Shown: positions 1 through 8,035 of the stretch, piece by piece | Numbering within the stretch: position 1 is the stretch's first letter | How the letters are laid out: every line of letters starts with the position of its first letter | Source of the DNA: Streptomyces sp. NBC_01214 | GTDB taxonomy: Bacteria > Actinomycetota > Actinomycetes > Streptomycetales > Streptomycetaceae | Direction: 5' to 3' | Assembly (NCBI RefSeq): GCF_026340975.1 | Contig: NZ_JAPEOS010000003.1 | Coordinates: 1,674,001 to 1,738,000, forward strand | DNA length: 64,000 bases | Notes under the pieces: model-generated | The model's input: only the letters and a program-made list of their open reading frames with translations | Databases searched by the model: none | What the model was told of the DNA's origin: nothing | Position numbers and translations under genes: made by a program

Positions 1-117
1 GGCGGCACCTCCGACCTGCTGGACCGGTTGCTCAGCGAGCCGGGAAACCGCAGTGCCCGGCTGCTGGCGGCGCTCGGCGTGGAGCCGGCCGCTCTTCGGC
101 GCCCCGCTGGTTCCTGA
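1..117 (+). CDS. C-terminal end of a truncated gene, possibly Clp N-domain protein
   Basis: Frame 1 is open from the window edge to a TGA at 115-117. It encodes about 38 residues with the pattern LLDRLLSEPGNRSARLLAAL followed by GVEPAAL. The leucine-rich helix and the LG-V-P-AL ending resemble the last helices of the Clp N-terminal repeat domain. Only the tail is present, so the family call is an inference and the function cannot be read from this window. Confidence 0.45.
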   Translation, partial: GGTSDLLDRLLSEPGNRSARLLAALGVEPAALRRPAGS

Positions 118-742
118 CCACTGCCGATTCCCGACAGCGGACACGCGGCTGACCTGAACGCGGAGCTCGGGTACTGCCCGGTGGGCCGTCTCGTGGACGC
201 GACTCTCCGGTGGCGGGACGACGTGGGATCGTCACACGAGGTCGGCGTGCGGACTGCACCCGGTTGAAGGCCAGCCAGCACCGTCCTGGAGATGATCCGC
301 GTCCCGGAGCACCGGCCGGGCCGGACGCGCAAGGCGCCGGACAACATCCCGGCCGGCAAGGCCTCCGGCAACGGTTCCTGCCGCGAGTACCTGCGAAGGC
401 GCGGTTGCCGGCACACCATCCCTGAGAAGGCCAGAAGGCCAGAAGGCCAGAAGGCCAGAAGGCCAGAAGGCCAGGCCAGAAGGCCGACAGGCGGCCCGCC
501 TGGTCAAAGTGTTCGCATGGCGGATGTCCACCACGCTTCGACGAAGACCGCTACGTCAACCCCGGTATTGCAACTGTCGCAACTGCCGAAACTGCCGCAG
601 CCCTCACCATCTGGCTCCGAACACGATCGACCGAACAAGCGGGCGGCCGAGTTGCGAAGCCCCGCCACCGCCTGGGGCTTTCGTGCGTCACGGGAACGTC
701 AAAGCCACCTCACACCCCTTACGCATCAGCCACCATGGCGCG
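118..742. other. Intergenic, no gene recognised
   Basis: Open frames here have unnatural composition (Arg/Pro-rich) and no ribosome-binding site. The only structure seen is the short tandem repeat at 425-485. Confidence 0.5.
425..485. repeat. 8-bp tandem repeat AGAAGGCC
   Basis: Six perfect consecutive copies of AGAAGGCC occupy 425-472. A seventh copy at 478-485 is separated by AGGCC. It lies outside any supported gene. Confidence 0.9.
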
Positions 743-1378
743 ATGCGCCCACACCACACCGTCGCCCTCGCCGTCACGGCTGCCGCACTCCTCGCCCTCA
801 CTGCCTGCAACCCGCAGACCACCGAGACCAATAAGCCAGCCGCGCCCAGCACGCCCGCCCCCGCCGGTCCGGCGCCGGCCGGTTCCGCGCCCGCTGCGAA
901 GACCGCCACCCTTCCCAGCTTCGTGGGCAAGGGCCTCCAGGTCGCCCAGGACGAAGCACAGGCGGCCGGATTCGCCCTCCTCAAGTCCCACGACGCCCTC
1001 GGCCGCGACCGACTCCAAGCCCTCGACCGGAACTGGAAGGTATGCAGCCAGACCCCTGCCCCCGGTGCGAAGGTCGACACGAGCACCACCGTGGACTTCG
1101 GCGCTGTGAAGCTGGAGGAGTCCTGCCCGGCCGCCGACGCGCCCGCTCCGAAGCCGGTCGGCAGCACCATGCCGGACTTCGTCGGGCAGGGCATGAAGGC
1201 GGTCCGTGGCGCGCTCCCCTCCAACGCGAGCATCACGGTGAAGGACGCGCTGCAGGGCCGCATGGTCCTTCAGGAGTCGAACTGGAAGGTCTGCTCGCAG
1301 GACCCGAAGCCGGGGACCGCGTTGACCGGACAGCCGCTCGCGTTCACCGTCGCCAAAGCGGAGGAGTCCTGCCCGTAG
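743..1378 (+). CDS. Lipoprotein with two PASTA domains
   Basis: The product is 211 residues. A signal sequence (MRPHHTVALAV, then hydrophobic AAALLALTA) ends in a lipobox LTAC, so Cys20 or so would be lipidated and the protein anchored outside the membrane. After a Pro/Ala linker two similar modules follow (about residues 55-130 and 145-211). Each starts with a P-[SD]-FVG-[KQ]-G motif and ends with NWKVCSQ-P-PG and EESCP, the typical PASTA layout with an added disulfide. PASTA domains bind muropeptides or beta-lactams, so a cell-wall role is likely. The start is set by the signal peptide. An ATG eight bases upstream is in another frame, and no strong ribosome site is visible. Confidence 0.8.
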   Translation: MRPHHTVALAVTAAALLALTACNPQTTETNKPAAPSTPAPAGPAPAGSAPAAKTATLPSFVGKGLQVAQDEAQAAGFALLKSHDALGRDRLQALDRNWKVCSQTPAPGAKVDTSTTVDFGAVKLEESCPAADAPAPKPVGSTMPDFVGQGMKAVRGALPSNASITVKDALQGRMVLQESNWKVCSQDPKPGTALTGQPLAFTVAKAEESCP

Positions 1379-1662
1379 CTTTTGCGTCTCGGGGCAAGAC
1401 CGGCGAGACCGGCGAGATCGGCGTGGCAGGACCGGTGGGTGTACGCCCATCGCGCGGGGCTGACGTGCGACAGTACGGCTGGAGGACCGGGCCCACGGGT
1501 GCCCTGGTCCGGGTGGGCGAGCCGTCCTGCGGTGCGAACGCAGAGCGTTGGGTGTTGGGCGTCGGCACCGATGTCGGCCCGCTCGGGCATGATCGACTCC
1601 GATCAGACTCGGCGGTGGGGTGGCATGACGTGGGCGAGTGGCAGACCAATCCGACCTTTGCG

Positions 1663-2661
1663 ATGTGCAGGGCGTTGGCGGGCGGGGCGGACCTGTCCTC
1701 GTTCGCCGGCGGGCCGTTCGACGTGCGGGAGGTGGTGGCCGGTATGCGGCCCGAGGTCAAGGACGGCTTCCTGTTCGGCGAAGTGCCCTGGACGCACTTC
1801 CCTCAGGGGAATCGGGTCAGGGAGGCCGTGCACTTCCTGCATTCCGGAGGCTCACCCGTCCGCACAGGAACGGGCGTGGTGCACGGAATGTGCGGCAACG
1901 ACATGAGGGCCGCCGTCGTGCTCGCCGTGCCGTTCCTGATCCGGATCGCCGCCGACACCCACCACCCGCACCGTGGCGACGCGCTTGCCGCGGTCTCCTC
2001 CCCGGCCCGCGCCCGCCACTTCGGTGTCGCCTCGCGCGACGAACTGCTGCTTCATCGTGGCGATACCCAGGACGACGACCTCTACGACGACTACGGCGTC
2101 GAGGTGACCGGTTACCCGGCGGGTTGGTCGGTGGCCGCCGCCCGGGCCGCGATCACCGCCGACGTCGCCCTCCTGCTGCCCTTGCTCGGCGACCCCGCCC
2201 CGTCGATCCGTATCGACGCCGCCTACGCACTGGCCACGGCAATCGACCCCGACCGTACGGTCCGTACCGCCTTGCGCACCCGGTTCGCTGCCGAGCGGGA
2301 CCCGATCGTCCGCGCCGCTCTGGTTCTCGCCACCGCCGAATCCACCCGCGCCCACCCCCACCCGCCGACCACCGCGTGGATGCGAGAGCAGTGGCGGGAC
2401 CGGACACAGGCGTCCGAGGTCCGGCTGGCCGCCGCGATCGGCTGGCTCTGCCTCACCGACGAACCCGTCCCCGGCGACCTGCGCGCCGCCGTCGACGAGC
2501 TCACCACCGACGAGCGCGCCCACGCCATGGACGACCTGCCCTGGATGGCCACCGCCGGCGGATCCGGCGAGACGGGACTGCAGCACTGCGCCCGAAGGAT
2601 GCTCCACCCCGAACAGCCCGATCCGGCATGGTGCGACGACCCATGGGCCCCGGGCCATTGA
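1663..2661 (+). CDS. HEAT-repeat protein
   Basis: The product is about 332 residues. The middle holds the family block AAVVLAVPFLIRIAADTHHP followed by an acidic loop (DTQDDDLYDDYG). From about residue 165 come helical pairs such as LLGDPAPSIRIDAAYALATA and LRTRFAAERDPIVRAALVLA, which are HEAT/PBS-lyase-like repeats. In Streptomyces such proteins are cytoplasmic, of unknown function, probably protein-binding scaffolds. The start is uncertain: an ATG at 1663 and a GTG at 1615 are both in frame and neither has a clear ribosome site. The reading frame is open well upstream, over the end of the lipoprotein gene, but that part looks non-coding. Confidence 0.6.
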   Translation: MCRALAGGADLSSFAGGPFDVREVVAGMRPEVKDGFLFGEVPWTHFPQGNRVREAVHFLHSGGSPVRTGTGVVHGMCGNDMRAAVVLAVPFLIRIAADTHHPHRGDALAAVSSPARARHFGVASRDELLLHRGDTQDDDLYDDYGVEVTGYPAGWSVAAARAAITADVALLLPLLGDPAPSIRIDAAYALATAIDPDRTVRTALRTRFAAERDPIVRAALVLATAESTRAHPHPPTTAWMREQWRDRTQASEVRLAAAIGWLCLTDEPVPGDLRAAVDELTTDERAHAMDDLPWMATAGGSGETGLQHCARRMLHPEQPDPAWCDDPWAPGH

Positions 2662-2723
2662 CGGCAACCGCCGACCCCGCGGCCAGTACGCGCCGATAGA
2701 CGCTCCCGGCTCCTGGGCGTGTG

Positions 2724-2940
2724 CGCGGGCGGGGCGGGGCGGGGCCGGGTCGGAGTCGCAGTCGGAGTCGGGAACCGGCCGGTCTGTCGCCGGGGGCGGC
2801 GGCGTGGCAGAGGGCGGTGTGCTGATGGCCCGAGACTGGTGGACGGTCGATTCCGGAGACGCGCACGCGGGCACGGCAGGTGTGCTCGGCGGCGGTGGTG
2901 AGCCGGGTCCGGCGTACTGCGATGTCGGGATCGGCCCGGG
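2724..2940. repeat. Copy 1 of a dispersed repeat (partner at 13,600)
   Basis: This stretch and 13,600-13,801 align along their length: a G-rich leader, then the same coding start. Shared protein signature: WWTVD.GDAHAG.AGVL, then EPGP.Y.DVG.GP. Similarity ends near 2940, where this copy loses the rest of the gene. Confidence 0.75.
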
Positions 2941-3019
2941 CGCGCCCGGAACGCGGAAGGCCGGGTCCGCCCGGCTGCCTGGCCGGTGGGGTTCTGTGGT
3001 CGCGTCTGGCTTGCCTTGA
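2804..3019 (+). pseudogene. 5' fragment of the gene found whole at 13,670
   Basis: The first about 45 codons match the N-terminus of the 200-residue protein at 13,670-14,272, including WWTVD, GDAHAG and EPGPAYCDVG. Downstream the frame becomes Gly/Arg-rich and unrelated, and stops at 3019. The body of the gene is missing, so this is a truncated duplicate. Confidence 0.65.
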
Positions 3020-3333
3020 TGGGGGCCGGTCGGGGTCTTCCTTCGGTCGTGGGGTGGTTGCGGTATCCGGGTGGCTGTTTCGAAGGGGATGCGGCCGATC
3101 GCGGTCGGTGAGATCCGGGTGCCTCAGGGGTGACCCGCCCCATAGGGCCCACGTCACATACGAACCGGGATAGTAGCCTCTAAAGGTCTCATATCGACCC
3201 TTGGTGTGGGCTCCCACCTGCGCGGATTCTTCCCACCCGCGGGTGCCGCTGGTGGTCGGGGACTGCGAGGGTCGTTAGTAAGAGGGGTCGTTGCCAGGGG
3301 GTCGGGCCGTCTGTAGAACTGGATGAGTCGCCA
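3020..3333. other. Intergenic, nothing recognised
   Basis: No frame with plausible composition or start signals. It separates the truncated duplicate from the structured leader of the next gene. Confidence 0.4.
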
Positions 3334-3448
3334 GGCGGCACGGGTGCTTCACCCGCCGCCGACGAACCCCTCTCCACCGCGTGAGTGGCTCACGCATGTC
3401 TTCGACATGCCTGCGACCGCCCTTGTTCCCTGTGGAAGGTTCCCCTCC
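3334..3448 (+). promoter_or_regulatory. Structured 5' leader of the transglycosylase-like gene
   Basis: Three hairpins follow each other. 3334-3360 pairs GGCGG and CGGGT with ACCCG and CCGCC. 3381-3393 is GTGAG-TGG-CTCAC. 3395-3409 is CATGTC-TTC-GACATG. The ribosome site GGAAGG (3434-3439) comes after them. Cell-wall hydrolase genes of Streptomyces often carry cyclic-di-AMP riboswitches, but the conserved ydaO core was not recognised here, so only a structured leader is claimed. Confidence 0.4.
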
Positions 3449-3853
3449 GTGTCCAACGCCATCATCCGCCGCATCGCCACCTCCAAGAAGGCCCTCGCGG
3501 GCACCGTCGTCGCCCTCGGTGTCGCCGGTTCCATGCTCGCCACGGTTCCCGCTCAGGCGGCGCCGATGAGCGCCAAGGCGATCGCGCAGCAGATGATCAA
3601 GGACCCGGCCCAGTTCGCCGCGTTCGACAAGATCATCTCCCACGAGAGTGGTTGGAACCACACCGCGACCAATCCCTCCTCGGGTGCGTACGGCCTGGCC
3701 CAGGCCCTGCCGGCCTCGAAGATGGCCTCCGCGGGCGCCGACTGGAAGACGAACCCGGCCACCCAGATCAAGTGGGGCCTGGACTACATGAACGACCGCT
3801 ACGGCAGCCCGGTCGGCGCCTGGAACTTCTGGTCCGCCAACCACTGGTACTAA
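3449..3853 (+). CDS. Secreted lytic-transglycosylase-like protein
   Basis: The product is 134 residues and starts at a GTG preceded by GGAAGG nine bases away. A signal peptide (RRIATSKKALAGTVVALGVA through VPAQAAP) is followed by a compact SLT-type domain. The catalytic Glu lies in ISHESGW, then come the NPSSGAYGLAQALP loop, NPATQIKWGLDYMNDRYGSP and the closing AWNFWSANHWY. This is the small goose-lysozyme/SLT-like form common in Streptomyces, which cleaves peptidoglycan glycan strands. A strong terminator follows 25 bases downstream, so it is probably monocistronic. The function call rests on the motif pattern. Confidence 0.88.
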   Translation: MSNAIIRRIATSKKALAGTVVALGVAGSMLATVPAQAAPMSAKAIAQQMIKDPAQFAAFDKIISHESGWNHTATNPSSGAYGLAQALPASKMASAGADWKTNPATQIKWGLDYMNDRYGSPVGAWNFWSANHWY

Positions 3854-3878
3854 GCCACCAGCGGACAACCAAACTGAT

Positions 3879-3916
3879 GAGAACGCCCGGCCCGGACTTC
3901 CCGGCCGGGCGTTCTC
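3879..3916 (+). terminator. Intrinsic terminator
   Basis: A perfect 14-bp stem (GAGAACGCCCGGCC paired with its complement) and a 10-base loop sit 25 bases after the transglycosylase stop codon. There is no T run, as is usual in Streptomyces. Confidence 0.85.
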
Positions 3917-4149
3917 ACGTCCACGTCCACGTCCGCCGCGTCCGCCGGCTGGCCACGACTTCGGCACCCGCACCCGCACCGGCACCCACACGGGCAGCCC
4001 GGCGCGCAGCGCCGCCCCAGTACCGCCGATGGTGTTCGGATCAGCGATCTTGGCGGCCGTCAGCGCGGACACGATCGAGTACAGGGCGCTACCACCGCGC
4101 CCGTGCCGAACAGCGATCCGGCAGCTGATCCACTGCCCACCACGCGACG

Positions 4150-4467
4150 CTACCGGGGGCCGGCGTTGCCGATTTCGACTGCCAACGCGGCCATCGCGCG
4201 CAGGCGCTCGTAGTGCTCAATCGCGCCGCCCTCATCATCGATCAACGGCAGGACCTTCTCAACGGCCGCGAGACAGCTGAGCAGGGCATCGCGGCGCTCC
4301 GCATCAAAGGGTTCCGACAGCGACGAGGAGACACCGACGGCGATCGACGCGTCGAGATAGACCATGTCTTCGCCTTCGATCTCTCGACGGCACATGTTTG
4401 CTGGGAATGGCGTGCGCATGTGTTCTTCCCAAAGCCGTGAGAGCCGTTCCCGTTCCGATGCGTTCAT
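4150..4467 (-). CDS. Conserved hypothetical cytoplasmic protein
   Basis: The product is 105 residues: MNASERERLSRLWEEHMRTP, then EIEGEDMVYLDASIAVGVSS and a helical C-terminus with LLSCLAAVEKVLPLIDDEGG. It has no signal peptide or membrane segment. The pattern (helical, Leu-rich, EI-G-DMV-LDA block) resembles small Streptomyces proteins of unknown function. Upstream in-frame ATGs at 4479 and 4497 are possible starts; the chosen one gives the usual ASERERL N-terminus. Confidence 0.6.
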   Translation of the reverse strand: MNASERERLSRLWEEHMRTPFPANMCRREIEGEDMVYLDASIAVGVSSSLSEPFDAERRDALLSCLAAVEKVLPLIDDEGGAIEHYERLRAMAALAVEIGNAGPR

Positions 4468-5287
4468 GTTCGAGATCATGCCCCGCAGACCAGGCATCGT
4501 GGGAGGCAGTGCCCACGGAGCCGTCGGATGACGGTTCGACCGTGCTTCCTCGCCCATGGAAAGGAAGCGCGCCGGCCGACATGTCGGTGCAAGCGCGTCG
4601 GCGCCGTGCTGGAGCCGGACGAAGAGCGCCGAGGCGACCGGTGGTGTGGGCGCCGGGTCCGCTACGACGGCACCGCCGTCGGGGTCGCCCGCCGGCCATA
4701 CGACGTCCGCGCTCGCCTCGCCTCGCCTCGCCTTCCTCGCCGAGGCCGGGCCTGAGAACGCCGAGGACATGGACCTCACCTACCCCGAACTCGATCGGCT
4801 CCTGGGTGACGTTGCCCAGATTCTGGTGGGGCACTACGCATGACAGGTCTCCTTCCCGACGAGCTCGGACGGGACGACCACGCGGACAGCGCTGTTGCCG
4901 CGTCGCCCCGGCCTGTTCCCGATCGTTCGCGGGGTCGAAAGCGGAGCGATAGCACTGGTGGGTGAAGTCGCCGGGGCTCAGGTGCCGCCGGACATCCGTC
5001 CTCGAAAGCCATGGGCACATGTAGAGCCTGCCGTGAGGTGCTCTGCGGGGTGCTTTCTGGCCGAGGTAGCGGGTCCGCCGAGTGGGGGCCTGAGGACGGT
5101 CCAGGTCGGGGCCGCGTGCATGCGACCTGATGCGAACCAACTTGCCCGATCGAGTACTTGTCCGGGCCCTGTGCGCGTGGAAACATTCCACCGCGCATCC
5201 TTGGGGGGCCGGGGCGGATCGCCTTCGGCACTCCTCATGTCATGGTTCCGTCCCGTGAACGAACAGACAGCCAGGAGTGCATTCCTC
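4468..5287. other. Intergenic with no convincing gene
   Basis: A plus-strand frame ends at 4843 with a natural-looking tail (DMDLTYPELDRLLGDVAQIL), perhaps the relic of a gene, but what precedes it is low-complexity. CTCGC is repeated four times at 4712-4731. Nothing else is supported. Confidence 0.4.
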
Positions 5288-6013
5288 ATGGTCAGATCGA
5301 AACTGCGGACGTTCTTGCTCGGTGCCGGCAGTGCGGCCGTCATGCTGGCCGCCGTCCTCCTCCCCGTCGACGCGTCCGCCGCGGCCCCGCCCTCGGGTCC
5401 GGTCGCCGCGGACGCCCGGGGTGCGGCGGCCGGCACGCACGTCGGTCCCGCCGCCGGGTTCTGGTCCTGCACCGTTCCGCCCGGCTACACGTACACCACG
5501 ACTTCCAACACCTCCACTTGCGGAATCAGCAGCACGCGGTACTTCGTCCAGCCGCCCGCGGACAACCTGTGGGCATGCACGCTCCCCGCCGGCTTCACCT
5601 ACATCTCCGTGCAGAACACCTCGGACTGCGGGCCCGGCGGCAGCAGCATCAAGTACTACCTGCGCACCCCGGTGACCAACCTGTGGGCATGCACCACGCC
5701 CGCCGAGTTCACGTACATCTCCGTACAGAACACCCTCGACTGCGGGCCCGGGGCCGGCACCAAGTACTACCTGCGCACCCCAGCGACCAACCTCTGGGCG
5801 TGCACCCTGCCCGCAGGCTTCACGTACATCTCCGTGCAGGGCACGACGACCTGCTCGACCAGCGGGACCCGCACCAAGTACTACCTGCGCACTCCGGAGT
5901 CGAACATGTGGGCGTGCACGGTTCCCCCGGGGTACACGTACATCTCCACGCAGAGCACCAACGACTGCTCGATCAGCGCAACGACCACCAAGTACTTCAT
6001 CCGGGCCTACTGA
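5288..6013 (+). CDS. Secreted protein with five Cys-pair repeats
   Basis: The product is 241 residues. AGGAG at 5273-5277 lies ten bases before the ATG. A signal peptide (SKLRTFLLGAGSAAVMLAAV through VDASAAA) is followed from about residue 55 by five tandem modules of about 36 residues. Their consensus is LWACT-P-G-FTYISVQ-T--C, a short Gly/Ser/Thr loop, then KYYLRTP. Each module has two Cys, suggesting one disulfide per repeat, and the Tyr/Thr-rich strands suggest an extracellular beta-structured binding protein. No catalytic motif is seen. The middle modules are nearly identical at DNA level (TGTGGGCATGCAC recurs), which indicates recent unit duplication. Confidence 0.78.
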   Translation: MVRSKLRTFLLGAGSAAVMLAAVLLPVDASAAAPPSGPVAADARGAAAGTHVGPAAGFWSCTVPPGYTYTTTSNTSTCGISSTRYFVQPPADNLWACTLPAGFTYISVQNTSDCGPGGSSIKYYLRTPVTNLWACTTPAEFTYISVQNTLDCGPGAGTKYYLRTPATNLWACTLPAGFTYISVQGTTTCSTSGTRTKYYLRTPESNMWACTVPPGYTYISTQSTNDCSISATTTKYFIRAY

Positions 6014-6267
6014 CGCCCCCTGCGCCCGGCCCGGGCCCGGCGAGCACGCGACGTCCGGCCGCCGGTCAGGGCCGGGCCGCGGCCGGGACGGTGACCGAAC
6101 GGCAGCGCAGCGGGGGCCGTTGCCCTTGAACATCTCTTGCTGAGGTCGTTGACCTGCGGGTGAGGGAGGGAGCCGCCCCCCGGGCGGCGGCTTCCTCCTC
6201 GTCGTTCCCGGCCCGCCTCGTCGAGGGGCGCAGTGGGCCGACGGGTGGCGGCGGATGCTTGCCGCCC

Positions 6268-6756
6268 CTACTGCGCGGAGCGGAAGTCGTAGTAGCTCTT
6301 GCCCGCGACGAGGACCGAAGTGAAGGAGACGGGCAGGCCCTTCCCGTCGCGCGGTACTTCCTGGGAGGTCTGGCGGGTGAACCCCAGCGAGACCCCTGGC
6401 ACGAAGACGTTCTCCGGGTCCTCGGCGTCCACGGTCCACCCGCGCTCGCGCAGGTCCGCGAGGATGGTGTCGGCTGGCGTCGTGAAGACGTCGTGTCCGT
6501 CCAGGAGGACACGCGCGGTGCATTGCCGGCCCTCGCCGGGCCACCACAGTTCCACGGCCGTCGCGTGGTCCTCCGCATCGAAGAAGACGGTGTAGCCGAC
6601 CCCGTCGAAGTCGCCCATGATCCGACGCGCCCGCCGGGACGTGGGACCGACCACCCGCGGCTCGCCCCAGCGTCGGACCGCGGCCAGAGCCTCCTCGTAC
6701 GGACTGCCGAGGCGTACGGGTCCGGCGGCGGTCGGCGGTGCCAGGAGCAGATCCAT
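6268..6756 (-). CDS. Hypothetical cytoplasmic protein
   Basis: The product is 162 residues and starts MDLLLAPPTAAGPVRLG. The ATG has CGGAGAAA about eight bases upstream. Visible blocks are YEEALAAVRRWGEPRVVG, VGYTVFFDAEDHATAVELWW and GVSLGFTRQTSQEVPRDGKG, ending YDFRSAQ. The alternating beta pattern resembles the small SMI1-neighbour/immunity-type proteins of Streptomyces, but no family is recognised with certainty. It stands alone between two intergenic stretches. Confidence 0.65.
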   Translation of the reverse strand: MDLLLAPPTAAGPVRLGSPYEEALAAVRRWGEPRVVGPTSRRARRIMGDFDGVGYTVFFDAEDHATAVELWWPGEGRQCTARVLLDGHDVFTTPADTILADLRERGWTVDAEDPENVFVPGVSLGFTRQTSQEVPRDGKGLPVSFTSVLVAGKSYYDFRSAQ

Positions 6757-7335
6757 GCAGTTTCTCCGATTGTCTACTTGAGCACTTCGTGGTCTATTGT
6801 CCACTCCTGTTTCCCGGCATCTTCTGGAGCTTCTTGTTCACCTTGAGGCTCTCGACCATGTCCGCGATGTGCGTGTCGTACGTGTCGTACGTGTCGTACG
6901 TGATGGATTCCGTTGGCTTTTGCCTCGCCCCTCTTGGCGATGCTGCACCCGAGCGCGTCGCCCGAACACGGTGCCTCACCGACGCCGTTGCCGAGCTCGC
7001 CGATGGCACCGCCGACCAGCGCCGCGTTCCGGTCGCGATCGGCGCGCCCCCTGCGTCGCGACCGCGGTGAGGTGGTGTGACTGCCGGCAGTCCGGCAGCT
7101 GCCGTTTCGAACAGTTCGCGCCGGTTCTTCGGCCTCTCCCTTCAGGCTGCTGCCGACGACCTGCTCAGCGTGTCACGGCAGGTCACGAATCACGCGTAGC
7201 GCGACGCGGCGCCCACTGACTCGAGGCAACGCATGCCTTATACACCGACTCTGGCCGAATGTGCCTCTGGCTCATGCGGGAGGGAGACGGAAGCATCCAG
7301 GCCGTCGGTAGAACGACCACGAGCCAGGAGAGACC
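6757..7335. other. Intergenic with a 9-bp repeat
   Basis: No gene is supported. GTGTCGTAC occurs three times in tandem at 6873-6899. The stretch ends with the ribosome site of the gene at 7336. Confidence 0.5.
6873..6899. repeat. 9-bp tandem repeat GTGTCGTAC, three copies
   Basis: Three perfect copies at 6873-6881, 6882-6890 and 6891-6899. Each contains the palindrome GTAC. Confidence 0.9.
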
Positions 7336-7884
7336 ATGTTCGCTCGTACGTCACGTATCGCTATTGCAGCAGCTACCACCATCCTGACCCTAGGTGCGGC
7401 CGCCGCCACCGCGAACGCAGCGCCCGCCCCGAAGAACTGCGTGCTCAACATCGATTCCGGCAGCATGCAGTGCTATGACACGTTCCGGGAGGCCGTCACT
7501 GCCTCCACCAACGGACGGATCACCGACGCCCCGCTGTCGGCGAAGCACATCGACCAGAAGCTGGCTGACCGCCTCAAGGGATCCGCGGGCACCACGACGG
7601 CGGACGCCGTGCAGCTCGGCGTCATCTACACGGACTCGAATTACGGCGGCTCCGCCCTGGTGTTAACCGGCGGCAGCGGCTGTCAGAGCGGCAACGGCCG
7701 TGACGCTCAAATCAACCTCGAAGGTACCTGGAACAACTCCGTCAGCTCGCTGACCACGCTGTCTTGCTGGCTGGAGCTGTGGGACGCACCCAACACCTCC
7801 GGTGTTCACCAGGAGTACCAGCAGTCGACCTCGTACGTCGGGGACGCGATGAACGACCGGGCGAGCTCGGTGGCCCTGCTGTAG
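7336..7884 (+). CDS. Secreted I36/beta-gamma-crystallin-like protein
   Basis: The product is 182 residues with CCAGGAGAG just before the ATG. A signal peptide (SRIAIAAATTILTLG to ATANAAPAP) is followed by a helical pro-like segment with CYDTFREAVTAST. The C-terminal half holds a crystallin-type motif: YTDSNYGGSALVLTGGSGC, then WNNSVSSLTTLSCWLELWDA. The small secreted Streptomyces protease inhibitors of family I36 and related crystallin-like proteins share this layout. Four Cys suggest disulfides. A strong terminator follows directly, so it is transcribed alone. Confidence 0.8.
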   Translation: MFARTSRIAIAAATTILTLGAAAATANAAPAPKNCVLNIDSGSMQCYDTFREAVTASTNGRITDAPLSAKHIDQKLADRLKGSAGTTTADAVQLGVIYTDSNYGGSALVLTGGSGCQSGNGRDAQINLEGTWNNSVSSLTTLSCWLELWDAPNTSGVHQEYQQSTSYVGDAMNDRASSVALL

Positions 7885-7896
7885 GACACCCGGCGC

Positions 7897-7945
7897 GCAG
7901 CGACGCCCCGTCCCCGCGGATGGCGGGGGCGGGGCGTTCCGCTGC
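7897..7945 (+). terminator. Intrinsic terminator
   Basis: GCAGCG plus ACGCCCCGTCCCCG pairs with CGGGGGCGGGGCGT plus CCGCTGC, with a small bulge and a short loop. It is 12 bases after the stop of the I36-like gene. Confidence 0.8.
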
Positions 7946-8035
7946 GTGCCGGCACGTGCATCCACCACGGGAAGGCCTGGTACTGCGGGGGAGGCGTAGC
8001 TTCGGGCACTTGCCGGCCCGCGGAACCGGCGGCGA

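Noticed and set aside
3275..4072. Long minus-strand frame over the transglycosylase gene
   Set aside because: It is the GC-rich shadow of the gene on the other strand. The plus-strand frame has signal peptide, SLT motif, ribosome site and terminator.
4528..4564. GACGGTTCGACCGTGC as a tRNA T-arm
   Set aside because: The loop is too short and no acceptor or anticodon stem can be placed around it.
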